A stretch of 64,000 bases of DNA from Monarcha castaneiventris obscurior (GCA_026261815.1 JAMPIT010000890.1:7284001-7348000), one strand, 5' to 3'; positions 38,048-49,626 are shown, counted from the stretch's first letter. Program-made: numbers and translations. Notes: generated by a model from the letters alone, not told the origin.

Positions 38048-40916
38048 GTAAAACTTCCCAGAGGTGAAGATAAGAACCTGCATTCGTGAGGAGTACGAAC
38101 TCCCACAGACTTGCACTTTTATATTCTGCTCTTCTGATGGATTGGATGTAAGGATGTGCCAGGGTTTTTTCAGTAACATGTCAACAAAATAAACTGGCAT
38201 GTTAATGAAATACTTTCTGATTGCAGCCAGGCAATTCTTGGGTTACTTTGTACAGATTTCAGACCAAGTTCAATTTTGCAAGCCATTCTGTGGTGCTATT
38301 TTGGGTTTGTTTTCTTCATCTTGAAGTGTAGAAGAAATAGTTTGGTGACTCTAAACACACCCAACTCAGATTGCACCTTCCTTGACTAGTGTGTGAATAC
38401 CAATACTTCAGTAAAATGCAAGCTCTTTAAACCCTAATGCCTGCACTTATGTCTTACTGCCCACAGGCTTTCCTCTGTGGATATATATCTCTTAGATAGA
38501 GAACTGTAGAGGATTTGGTCCCAATGAAAATAAGGTCTCTTATGACAAAGTTATTTATACTTGTGTAGTTAAAAATATTTTGTAGTTGTACATATCTTAA
38601 TGTAACAGCCAGTTCAGTGAGAATTGTACTGTTTGCTTGAAGCAGTATCCATCAAAACATTCAAGCAAGTGATGACTCCAGAACTGACCTCTGCAACAGG
38701 ATTGTTAGGGATAAAGAAAATGTCAAATGCTGTGGGAGGCAGCAATCTCCTATTTATCTTTCTTCCCTTGTCTTCATAGTTTTCTATTGCTTTTTCAAGG
38801 ATCTCTGCTCTTCCAGGGCGATACAGATCCCATAGTGGAGAACATGAGCTGCTTTATGAAAGCCAGCCTGCAAGCTGCAAGCAAACCATTTGCTGAGGCA
38901 GCCAATTGTTTAAATTGTGGGAGCTGTGCTGAATGATAGATAACATGGATATATCCAAAACCAGCTTGGGCTGTTTTACATGGCTTCTGTCTCTTTCCTC
39001 AGTAGTGGAGGATTGTTAAGTACTAACATTTATCCTTGGGGTGCCAGATCAAGTCAGAGGTTTCATTTTTAAATAAATTATAAAAATAGTCTCCCCCTAT
39101 GAAAAAAAAAACGGGTGTTTTGGTTTTGTTTTTTAAAAAAAGCATTGCAAACATGTCAGTGTCTTTTAAAAGTCTCATTCTGTTGTGAAAGGATATGAGA
39201 AAATGTGCCAGCAGGAGAGTAAGCTTCAACTACAAGTGTTTCATAAGTCATTTCTGTATCAGCTTTACAGAAGTATTAATTCCTATAAAGTATTTTCAGT
39301 TATTTTTCTCAGCTGAGTTACAGTGTAACCAGATCTGGCTGAAAATATGGACATAAATGTGAGGTTTTGGTTAAGTGTTTGGAAGAGTCAAGGTAAAATA
39401 GTAGCAGTTAACTAACAATGTAAAATTTATTTTGCAGAAAAATGGATATATTTCATGGCTGTCCTCAAGTTTGTACATCTGAAAATGCACTCTGAATTTA
39501 TGCCAGGATACTGCATCATTAATGTTTAATAGAGAAATAAATCTAGGTATCATCAGCATAACAATGCTATAATCTTCGGATCTGAGTAATGTGTCTCGTG
39601 TGGGTGGGCATGAATGGCAAGGAAGATTGGATAAAATATGCAGCTTTATGTAAGGCACTGTGGGGGATTGGTGAAGATCTGGATGCTATTTCTGAGTCAC
39701 AGCATAGTAATGTTTATGTATAAAACACTATAAAATCAGTTAGGCCATAAAAGAGACAGGAATATTAACATAAAATAAAAGGAAAGAAATCTTTACTTCA
39801 CTTAAAGACGCACAAAGAAAAAGGTACAATGAAAACCCCCACTATAAACAGAAAACTTAAACTTAGAATTATTTTCTGTGCTACAGTAATTTGTTTACTT
39901 AGATCCAGCAGCCTGTATTCCATAAAGGACAAAACCAAACACTTAGCTGATTTCCCACACGAAAAGACAGCAATTTTGATTCATGGTTGTTTATATTAGA
40001 TCTGTAGATTGTATGGAGATTTATAGAGAGCCTGTCCATATATCATAATGGTTCACTTTATCCTCAGAAGGAAATGCCTCTGGAATCCTGCTCAGCAGCA
40101 CAGTGTAAGCACAGCAGGATTTTCTTAAAGCTTCATTAGCTGATGATAACAGTACAAATTTTTGGCAAAGAGAAATTTGAGGGCCAAACTACTGGTCTCC
40201 ACTGGCTATTTGTGTTTGAGTGTACCCTATGTGTCTTGAGATACCCCCAGAGACTGATAATCACAAGTCAGTCTGTCTGAATCAGTTAGAGGTGAAGTTA
40301 GAAGAGAGCAGCCAATGTTTTTCTAAACTTTTGTCTTTCAGGCAGCTTGTGAAATAGAATCAAATTTTGTAGGGAAGCTTGTCAATATATTCCAAGCTAC
40401 AAACAAAGGAGCGGCCTTGTATACAGCTTCAATCTACTTTTAAGTTTTTAGAATTGCTGTTGCAGATTTTGCAGTTTTTACTATTTAGGAGAGGGGTGGT
40501 TAGGTATTGGTTCTATTGTCAATCTCAGATCTTTCAGTGCATTGTTAGTCCTATTTTGCATTTATATAGAAACATAAATCTAATGCCTTTTATATACATA
40601 AAGTTCAGCTTATCTCCCTTAGAGGTGCTAAGTAGCATTTTTTTATTCTCAATTTGGTAATTCTTATTAACATAGGCCCACTTTTTCTTTTCATCTGTCT
40701 AGCACTTAACAATCTTCCCACATATTGCATCATTTGCAGGTGTAATTAATGGCTTCTTCATTTAATGACTATTAGTAGAAGTCTGGTGAAGCTTAAACAC
40801 TCTAGTGGAGTAGGCTATGTTCCATCTACTCTAGGTGAAGTTCTGTTACCACCAGTTTTACTTATTAGTTGGCCCTGGTTGTGATTCATCTAATGATACA
40901 TTAAAGCCAAACTAGT
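38048..40916. other. Non-coding AT-rich unique DNA
   Basis: No gene, RNA gene or transposon is recognised. Confidence 0.6.
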
Positions 40917-41231
40917 TCAATCCTGTTGTTTAGCTTCCTGACGTGATTTAGCAGTCACGTTGTATTGCTTTATTAAATGTAATAAAATGTCTCTGATCAA
41001 GAACATGAGTAGCTCCAGAGACTTTCGCATTGTTTTAAGTGACTTGCGAAAATTAAATATTTTACAAAGCATCAAGTTAGACAGAAAGCAAATACAAGAA
41101 TCTGGTTTTGTAGATAGAAGTCTTCCAAACAAAGTCTGACGTCCAATGACCCTGATCATTGCCTTTGGAGCGTTTGAAGTGCAAAATTTTCCAGGCTGTT
41201 GTTGTTGTCTTAGTACCGATAATCCAAGCAT
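40917..41231 (-). other. Unrecognised 104-codon open frame behind a splice acceptor
   Basis: On the minus strand a pyrimidine-rich tract ending ATTTTCTTAG lies four bases before the ATG. The frame then runs 104 codons to TGA. The peptide begins MLGLSVLRQQQQPGK. Its middle is basic and its C-terminal half carries a hydrophobic stretch (SLELLMFLIRDILLHLIK) and ends polar. Seven CpG dinucleotides are kept inside an AT-rich neighbourhood, more than I see in flanking DNA. An AATAAA lies within the frame, which would also fit a 3' exon of a non-coding transcript. No family is recognised. Several chance frames of this length are expected in 64 kb, so a real gene is only a possibility. Confidence 0.2.
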
Positions 41232-41239
41232 GTACCTAA

Positions 41240-44200
41240 GAAAATACAGGAAAATGGAGAATCTCAGTGAAATGCTTTTTTTTCTTTTGTAAGTATTGTG
41301 TATTGCTGCAGCCTAAGCAGGTTTCCAGAATTTGTAGGACCTTTTTTCTCCTTTGAATAAAAGAAATTTGACTCAAACGAATAAGGAGTGTTGATCCCAC
41401 ATCTATGTCTGGATCCTCTATTTAGCTCTTCCTAAAATATTTTCTCTTCTCTGTTTTTTTAACAGCTGCAGCTTTCTAAATTAGAAACAGCAGTATTTGT
41501 CTGTCTTGCAAATATGCTAAATGTTTGCTTTTTCTCTGAGAAAATGGTTATTCAGTTATGTATGTGTGAAAACTTAGATGGGTTGAGGGTGTTTATATAT
41601 GCTTGCTTGTTAAGCCCTTAAAAGGCCCAGAGAGGTAGGAGAGGTCTCTGAGAAACAGTCTGTAATTCAGTAACATATTTAATATATTTATAACCTGTTT
41701 TCATTTTGTAGAAATCTAAGCTAGGCAGAAGCGCACACATTCTGGAGTTTTGATGAGTTGGAATGGAAGCACTAAACTATCCATCCTCAGCCAGGAATGG
41801 AAATTTATAGCAGAGCTAGAAATGGAGCCATAATGCTTTAGAATGTTATCTTGGCCCTTAAGAGATAACCATCATCCCTCCCATTTACTTTATTTATGGT
41901 TAACCAAGATGTACTATCCAAAGAAGAGAAAATATATACTTTTTAATTTTTTTTCAGTCACTGCATCTTTTTTACCTTCCACTTGCATACTGTGAACTTC
42001 TCTCCCCAAAACATTGTTTGATTATGAACTATCTAGCTTTGATTATATCGTACTTATATATCTGCATCAGTAGCAGGTTATTTGGGGTTTGCCAGTGAAG
42101 AAATTTCATGAATTATCTATACTTTTCACACTGCACATTTTCTCTTCAATATATTGAAATGGTTATAGTTGCTTGAACACTCACAGTAAATCCACTGTGT
42201 CCTTCTGGCCTTATAGTCCATAACCCTAAAACATTGCTAGCATGATAGCACAGGATTACAGGGCTTCAGATTCTGTAGGTGGCTTTTAAAAAATTCCAGT
42301 AGTTGTAAAAGAAAACCAACAAAAGCCAACCAGCAACAAATATACTCACTGGTCTTCTTTTTTTTTTTTAATTTTCCCTTGGTTGTACCCGACTTTGTAA
42401 GAATTTAAAACTTTGTAAGGACTTTCTGAGTTAATACCTATCATAAAGTTCTAAAGGCTGTTAAACAGATTTAAACTCTCCTATTTGAAGTGAGAAGCCA
42501 TGTTTTTGCACACCATTAGCTGGAAGGTATGTGTAATAAAAAGAATAGTTTATTGAGCCATAATGATGAAAGTCGAAGATATTTATTTAAGTTTCCTGGA
42601 GGAAGTGTTCAAGCATGTGTTTGGCTTGTACCTGAAGCCCAGCTCGTATGAATCTGATCTCAGATCAGCTTCCCTTCTCTGTGCTGTTGATGTTCCTACA
42701 ATTTCCTTGTCACACCTTTTCCATGGGCGGGTTTGTCCCCACAATATATCCTAAACCCCACCCCCTGCCATAGATGTAGGACTTAGTGCAATTCTTGACA
42801 TCACCTTAGTGAACTGGAAAGTATCCAGCAGTGCAGGGTTTGCACTGCAGTCTTTTAGTGCAGTACGTCCAAACAGTGCTCTCTTTTATGATAAAAATCC
42901 CTATAATTGCATTTTCACGTGTCCTTGATGCAGTGACGCATCAAGCATATGAAGTCATGAAAGAATCATTCCTTCAGCACAGTTTTGGAAAAGGGTCTTT
43001 GTTTCATAATGTTTTGTCCCACTTCATGAATAGATTTCAAAGAAAAAGGCAGAATAGAATACAAGCTAACCTCTAGAGAAGGATTTGAAATGAACAGAAA
43101 GGTTTTTTGTTTTGTTGGGAGGGAAAAAAAATGTGCTTCTTTTTCTATTTGCATTTGAGCTACAAATTTTTTAGCAACTACTAATGGTTTGTAAAAATTT
43201 ACCACACACAGGCAAGGCTTATAAATATTATTCATTTATCTATTTATTTATTTATATTATTTGCACTGCAGAAACCACATTTGGCACTGGAACTGTATAA
43301 AACCCTTTTATTTTTTTTTGTATTTCTCATGCATGTAATAGTTCTCTGATTATTTATATGTGCACAGCAAATGGATGCAGAAAGCACCAGTCCTGGTGAA
43401 TGTAGATTGTCTCCCAAAAGATCTGATACTGAACTTACCAGTGTTGGAAAGATAAGAGTTTGGTCTAGGAGGAGTGAACTTAAAGTAGCGCTGCCAATCA
43501 TTTAATCATCCAACAGTCTTTAATACACATTTTAATGTGTTAGAAACAATTGTTAGCTTAAGCAATAGGAGGATCAAGATGCAGGCACACAGTAACTCAG
43601 GACAAGACTTTCTTTGCAGTTACTCTGGAACAGAAAAAGTGGAAATGCAGTACTTTTAAAAGCAGGGAGACTTAATTCCTTGAATTGTAGACCTTGGAAT
43701 GAAAGGAATGATCAGATGATAAATATGTTTTGCAGGAAGAAAAATAGTAACAAAAACTGTTTTTTTGCATGACTCAGTTTAATGTGAAATTCATTGATGA
43801 GTGAGATTAAAATATTTATTCTTTCTATTTGGTTTCTGCAGCTTTTCTTTTTCCCCCAGGTCAGATAATTCTAGCAGATAAACACTCCTTTTTACCTCGC
43901 TATACATACTGCAATGTTGTTCTGATTTAATGTGGTTGTCGGGTGACGGGATGTTTATAAAATTTATGTTTGAGCTATAAACATGGAGAAATAACGTACA
44001 AGCAGTGACAATGGAGAAGGACTGAATTTTCCAATTGTGAGCATAGGAGGGATAATTAAAACCCTGAACAGGGAGAGGACTGAAGAGCAGGAGGTCACAA
44101 ATAAATCTGTGTGACTCTGTTGTGGGCAGCAATGCGGTGCCAGCCTCTGACAGCCTTCATTCCTGTCTGCAGGGCAAGGACAAGGACAGAAGAGTATGAG

Positions 44201-44639
44201 GAACCATAAAATTGTCCTTCACTTGAAGGAATGTGAAGGAGGTTTCTACTTTTTTTTTTTTAATTGTGTGAGACTTTCCAATATGAGATGTTTTTTACCC
44301 TGTCATTCTTGCTCACATTTGGTCTGTCTGTCCCCTAGTGCCATCTTGTTTCTTTGAAGGGGGTTTGTAGATGTATATGTGCACATGTGTGCATCTAAAT
44401 ATTCCCTGTATCACAAACGCTGTGTGTTTCTAAAGGACACTGTCCCCAAAGCTGAAAATTATGGTTTAGAAGGTAAATTAGGCCATAATTTTATTTCGGA
44501 CCTGTTTCAAAATAAATTGGCACAGACTAGTCGTGAGCTTAGCAAACATTATTTTTGCTCTCCAAGATGTATTACAACACAGAAATAAAAATAAACCTCA
44601 GTCTCAAAAAGGGAGCGTTTCCCAGGCTGGTGCTTGTCA
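41240..44639. other. Non-coding AT-rich unique DNA
   Basis: No gene or transposon is recognised. Contains a TTTA simple repeat (43232-43258) and a small hairpin with 7-bp arms at 44216-44239 before a T run. Confidence 0.6.
43232..43258 (+). repeat. TTTA simple repeat
   Basis: Short run of ATTT units with one CTAT interruption. Confidence 0.85.
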
Positions 44640-44880
44640 GCCTTGTTCTGCTTGAAGACGGCAGCATAAATTGTTGTGTAAATATCATATTGCAAACCAT
44701 GCTGTACTTCTGCGTCTTATTTATCCCCATTTGAGGGCTGAAGCCCAAAGTCTGTACACATCTGGTGTGATCCCATTAACTGAGTGTTTTCATAAATAAT
44801 GCTTTATGAACATGATTCCATGGCCTGCCATTGGCTTGAGTCGACTGTTGACACATCTAAGTAAAGGAACGTTTGTAGCC
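44640..44880. promoter_or_regulatory. Possible conserved non-coding element
   Basis: Repeat-free block with balanced composition, a CATAAATAATGCTTTATGAAC stretch and several AT-hook/homeodomain-like words. The call is by texture only. Confidence 0.2.
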
Positions 44881-47535
44881 CAGGTATTACAGTTCAGGAA
44901 AGAATTAAAGTATTAGTTTGAGTGACTTGATGAATCCTTTTCCTAATCCTGTTCTTAAACAAGGAGAGGTTGAGGAGGTGTTTAATTTGGAAAATTATTT
45001 CATGTATTTAATTGAATTTTTACATTTTCCATTCAAGCACAAGTTGAATTTTTTTTTCCAGGATTTTAAAGATATTTTGTCAATTCTAATAGTTTCTAGG
45101 CTTGGGGGAGGAAATCACTTATAAGAAGTATCTCCTAATTATGTCGAGGAATGCATAGAAGGGATTTGCAGAACTAAGGGTTAGATGAAAGGAAATTTTT
45201 GAATATGTACAAACATTATTGCAGATGGTTAAACAGTGGTAGAGATAAAGTAAATTACTTATCCTAGATCAATGACAGATGAAGGGAGTTCTTCATTTCT
45301 AATAAATTCTTATCTTTAGCCTATGGATCTTGTGACATTCTCTAATTCGCATCCTATAATCAGAATAGTCATTCATAAGCATGTAATGACAGCTTAATCA
45401 AAGTTATATACATTTCATTTAATCTGATCAAGAAATCAGGACTCTTTAGAAAAAGTAGATCTGTAATAAATTACTAATGAGGTTGGCAGTGAATCAGATT
45501 ACCACTTTGAGAACAAAATCCGTACTGAGAGCTCTACAAAAAGAGCATGAAAAAGAAATATTTAGCTGTGTTGACGTAGTTTGAGTAACTTCAGCATTTA
45601 CTTTGATTTTTTTTATAACAGACATTTAACCTTTTCATGAATGATTGTGTATAGCATAACTAAGTATTTTCTAACTTTGTTTTTTTACGCATTAAAAATA
45701 CAATTTATATTGTGCCAAGCCAAATAATTGATTGTGGTACAAGACAGAAACAATTTGAAATAAAAAATAAAAGTTTTCTTATTATTTCTTCCAGAACCTA
45801 ACTGTGCAGAAAAGGACAACTCCAGTAGTATTACTCAGTCTTCATAAGTGCAGACAAATCTCTTGTCAGATCATGTATCTATTCATGAACCATAGATATT
45901 TTTAGTGTAGAATGCTGTCCTCTTTATAGATTTTCTACCCTCTCTCTTCTTTGTTTGAAACTAAAATGCTGCTATAATGTAACAAAATGCCATCTTTCAT
46001 ACCACTGTCCCATAAGAAATTTTGCCACTTAAAAATAACAGTGGTGTGAAGCAAATGAGAGAAACACTAGATTAACTTTTTAATGTTAATCAAAGATACC
46101 TGCTAATGAAAGACTGATATATGTGTTGGAGAGAGAATTTTATTAAACTTCCTTTTTGAAGCAGTCGTCAATCCTAAGAAATCTCCTTTTTCTTCTCAAC
46201 TAAATGAGGTCTCACTTATTGGGAATATACAGTACTTGACATAGATGTCTTTGACGTTGTCTTAAGTTCCTGGGAAAAAAAAATGTAATGAATGGACCTC
46301 ATAATAATTCTTTAAATATTTTGTGTATCAGTGGATATCTGCTTTAGAAAAGGAGTGCACATCTGAGGCATCATCATGGGATCTCATATCATTGAAGCTC
46401 TTTTTGTGTTTACAGTTGCAATGTGTTTTCTTATGAAGCTGATGATGGTATTGGGTTATATGGGGTTTTTTTAGGCAATTGACCCCAGTAAAGTCATGAG
46501 GCTAAAGCACACCTTTATTACAGATGCACATGGTGAGTCAGGAATACACATGTATTCCTGAAAGCTTAATCCCCGGAGCAGAAAGTATTTCATTTAAGGG
46601 TTTATAAAGTAAAATAGAGTAGGGTAGCTCACTCATGGATTGATTGAGGCTTTTTTTTGATCAGTTCTGGCAAAATCCTGGGAAAATAAGGTAGGTTAAA
46701 TTGTCTGGGTTTTTTTGTGGGAAAATCAGTCAAATGAATGCTGCCTGACAGAGGTGTTCTCAAGAGAGAGCGTTGTTCCAGGTGCTTCATCAAGGAACTC
46801 AGCAGTGGGTTAGAAGCAGTATTTCCTCTGTTTTATCTATTGCATTTTGGATTAAGGAAATCATACATGCCAAAGGCAGGGAAGAGAGGAGTTTGAAAGC
46901 CAGCAATGGGTGGAACATTTATTGTGTTAGGTGCTAATTGCATTGGCATCAGAGCAAGAAGAGCACTGGAGGGGATATTAGAATGGTGTCACGCTGAAGT
47001 GAGATGACTTGTGTTGCTGATGCCTCTGAATGTAAGAATGAATTTAGATGATAATTCTGATTTTTGAGGTCTGATTCTCTATTTCCTCTACTGTGTTTTC
47101 TTCTTTGCCCTGTGCAGACACATTTTATTATCTCTTTGCACACAGGGGACATATCAGTGAGGGAATGTATAAAACAATGAGAACTAGGAATTCAATTCTT
47201 GCTGAAGGATCCATTAATGTGACTCAGGATTTCATTGCATGCTTTAAATTAATGACAGATTGTATTGTCCTAATGCTGGACAAAGGAATATCAATTGGTT
47301 ACTTTTAAATTGTACTTAACAACTGGAGCTCCTGATTTCTTTCAAAAGTCACAGGAGGGTACGTTTCAGGTGTGTTTGCAGTTATCCCTGAAAGGCTGGT
47401 GAAGGAATTTGTCTTTCATCATTCTACACTCATTTAAGTAGTTTTCAGTGTTAAGGTCCATGTTATTAGTTTTGTCTTGATGTTCTTGTGGCTTCTCAGT
47501 GGACAGTTTCCCTAGAATTAACTTGGAAATGGACC
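44881..47535. other. Non-coding AT-rich unique DNA
   Basis: No gene or transposon is recognised up to the retroviral LTR at 47.5 kb. Confidence 0.6.
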
Positions 47536-47676
47536 TGTGAAGGTCACCTAGTTGTTGGTGAATACAGATCTGAGCAGAACTGGAAAGCTGATTCCTACTG
47601 CTCTGCACAGGCTGTACCTTCCCTGTACCTCAGCCAGTGGGCAAAGGAAGAGGGCAACATGTGGCTGGGAGTTTAG

Positions 47677-47685
47677 GATAAAAAG
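47677..47685 (+). promoter_or_regulatory. LTR TATA-like box
   Basis: GATAAAAAG, 76 nt before the AATAAA of the same LTR, the spacing expected for U3-R. Confidence 0.55.
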
Positions 47686-47760
47686 AGGCTGCGCCCTCCA
47701 AAACCTTGAGAGAGAAAACCCCGTGGGCCAGTGCCCCAGTGGACTCTCTCCCTTTATATG

Positions 47761-47766
47761 AATAAA
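47761..47766 (+). terminator. LTR polyadenylation signal AATAAA
   Basis: Canonical hexamer followed by a U5-like stretch containing CTCTGTCTC, about 65 nt before the primer-binding site. Confidence 0.6.
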
Positions 47767-47832
47767 GTTACAGGACTCCTCTGTCTCATTTTTGGACATA
47801 AACCTCTGGCGTTTGTGGATTTTCCTGATAAT

Positions 47833-47849
47833 TGGGATTTGTCCAGGAT
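47833..47849 (+). other. Decayed retroviral primer-binding site (tRNA-Pro type)
   Basis: TGGGATTTGTCCAGGAT begins two bases after the proposed LTR end. It has the layout of the proline-tRNA site used by gammaretroviruses, with one base missing and a few substitutions. This places the element in class I. As it stands it would pair poorly with the tRNA. Confidence 0.5.
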
Positions 47850-49095
47850 CCTTCCACCATCTGGGGCCGGCATGCTACAAGAGGAACTAGAGGCACACCT
47901 CCAGAGTGGCTCCCTGTGGCACTGGCCGGCCCTGAGCAATTGATTGGGCTCCTGAGACTGTTCAGGAGACAGACCAGAGGTGGACCAGGGGAGTCCATGA
48001 AGAGTCCACAGGGTATGGATGCCCAGAGCGGGTGGTAAGGGAAAGTCGAGAAGGGTGTCAGCAAATCTCACCAGTGACTACAGCTTTGGGGAGTAAACCA
48101 TGGCAGGAGGCCCAGGGTGGGCAACAAAGGAAGGTCAAAAAAGGTTTTCGACTATAGGCATGAGGACCCCAAAATACCTCTGAAGGGTCCTTTGGGAGAA
48201 TGATGAGATGGTTTGCACATTCTCCCAGAGGTAGTTAAGGACATGGATGCCCAGAGGGGGCAGTAAGAGGTGCCAAGAAAGGATCTCGGCAACCCATGCC
48301 CGGAGGAGGCAGTATGGTCTTAGTTTGGGATAGGATTAGTTGAAGGGGAGTGTGGAGAAATAGGGTCAGGGCAAACAGCAGCGGCAGGCTATGTGATAAG
48401 GAAAGAACAGTGAGGACTGGGAAGTTCTCTGCCTTATCTTCAAAATCGGCAGTCGAACACGGGGCCAGCCGCAAGTCTTTTGTATTCCCGGCTTCCAGGA
48501 GAGGGAAAACAGGGAGGTTATTGTTCCTACACACCCGCCCCTCCCCCGCCCATCATGGAGCCAGGGTGGAGGATTTGGATTTGTCCAATTACTACTCAAG
48601 CTTTAGGGGGTTTCTCTATGGTGAGGAGTGCTGAGGCTGGGTGTGAGAGTACAGGACTGATGGCACAGGCTGGGGACCTGTGGGGGAGGTGTGAGACCAA
48701 GCTGAGGCTGTGGGACAGCCAGGGAGAGGGATTTTGCAAAGAATTTGGTGTCTGTGGAAGGGTAAGAGCCCACAGGCAGCAGGAGAAGGGGATGGAGAGG
48801 TGGGCCCTCCCAGGAGCTGGTTAGAAACGCATTGCAGGTGTATAAAAGATGCAGAAGAAGGGATGAAGAAAAGGTAAAGGTACAGGGAAGGATAATGGGA
48901 TGGTTTTCACAACCCCTGATGGGAAAAAGTACAGGGAGTCCCAGGACGAAAGGGAAGGGGGCAGCCACCAGGCCAGTGAGTGGGAAGGAGTCAATGTGCC
49001 ATTTGTAAAAAGAACATTAGGAAAGGATTATTAAGGGTGTCAGGATCTGCTGTGGTACTGGGGGCTCACTGCCCTGGAGCCCTGGCTGAAGTGAG
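47850..49095 (+). pseudogene. Retroviral leader and degraded gag remnant
   Basis: A GC-rich stretch continues from the primer site with purine-rich sequence typical of a gammaretroviral leader. It contains a perfect 7-bp-arm hairpin (47949-47968) and a duplicated 14-mer, ATGGATGCCCAGAG, at 48015 and 48243. From about 48840 one broken frame carries a highly charged Arg/Lys/Glu run and then, at 48992-49012, QCAICKK, which matches the start of a nucleocapsid CCHC zinc knuckle. The His and last Cys of the knuckle are gone and stops interrupt every frame. Pol and env are absent. The sequence then runs straight into the minisatellite. Short open frames on either strand here are not functional genes. 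Confidence 0.45.
47949..47968 (+). other. Leader hairpin
   Basis: CTCCTGA, loop GACTGT, TCAGGAG: an exact 7-bp stem with a 6-nt loop in the retroviral leader. Retroviral leaders carry dimerisation/packaging stem-loops in this position, so this may be a relic of one. Confidence 0.55.
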
Positions 49096-49109
49096 AACTG
49101 TGCTTCCAC

Positions 49110-49626
49110 TTGAGATCGTTTGGGGTTACTTGAGGTCATTGGAGTCTCTGGGAGGGGTTACCTGAGGTCACCTGGGGGCACCTGAGGTCATTGGAGGCCC
49201 TGGGAGGGGTCACCTGAGGTCATTGGAGGCCCTGGGAGGGGTCACCTGAGGTCACCTGGGGTCACCTGAGGTCATTGGAGGCCCTGGGAGGGATCCCTTG
49301 AGGTCACCTGAGGTCACTGGAGGCCCTGGGAGGGGTCACTTGAGGTCATCTCAGGTTACTTGAGGTCATTGGAGGCCCTGGGAGGGGTTACCTGAGGTTA
49401 CTTGGGGTTACTTGAGGTCATTGGAGTCCCTGGGAGGGGTTACTTGAGGTCATCTCAGGTTACTTGAGGTTACTTGAGGTCAATGGAGCCCCTGGGAGGG
49501 GTCACTTGAGATCATCTGGGGTTACCTGAGGTCATCTGAGTTTACTTGAGGTCATTGCAGTCCCTGGGAGGGGTCACTTGAGGTCAGCTGAGGTCATTGG
49601 AGGCCCTGGGAGGGGTCACTTGAGTT
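49110..49626 (+). repeat. Composite minisatellite of DR4-like hormone-element motifs
   Basis: The array is made of two modules. One is a 10-mer, GGTCACCTGA (variants GGTTACTTGA, GGTCATCTGA). The other is a 22-mer, GGTCATTGGAGGCCCTGGGA followed by GG. I count ten CTGGGAGGG cores spaced about 30 to 72 bp apart in steps near 10 bp, as if each larger unit were one 22-mer plus one to five 10-mers. The 10-mer places AGGTCA or GGGTCA half-sites with 4-bp spacers, that is DR4. Examples are exact AGGTCA-CCTG-AGGTCA at 49301-49316 and four half-sites in a row at 49239-49274. CACCTG E-boxes alternate with the half-sites. The array abuts the gag remnant and probably expanded from it or beside it. Receptor binding is inference from sequence. 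Confidence 0.9.

Larger units (their letters stand above)
47536..47831 (+). mobile_element. 5' LTR of a class I (gammaretrovirus-like) endogenous retrovirus
   Basis: The order of parts is that of a retroviral LTR: a U3-like segment starting TGTGAAGG, a TATA-like GATAAAAAG at 47677-47685, a GC-rich R start, AATAAA at 47761-47766 and a U5-like end just before a primer-binding site. It resembles class I LTRs of songbirds. It is short (about 300 bp), and the left edge is a guess because no target duplication was found. No matching 3' LTR is seen downstream, so the provirus is truncated. The usual role of such a remnant is none, though the promoter elements are still recognisable and could drive a local transcript. 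Confidence 0.6.

Noticed and set aside
43436..43490. Minus-strand segment ending at GTAAGTTCAG
   Set aside because: Good donor, but the acceptor (ATGATTGGCAG) has almost no pyrimidine tract.
44216..44239. Hairpin with 7-bp arms followed by a T run, like a rho-independent terminator
   Set aside because: Such terminators are bacterial; here the T run is a simple repeat and the stem is short.
49110..49626. Possible CRISPR-like array
   Set aside because: Units are contiguous and degenerate with no unique spacers, and the genome is vertebrate; it is a minisatellite.
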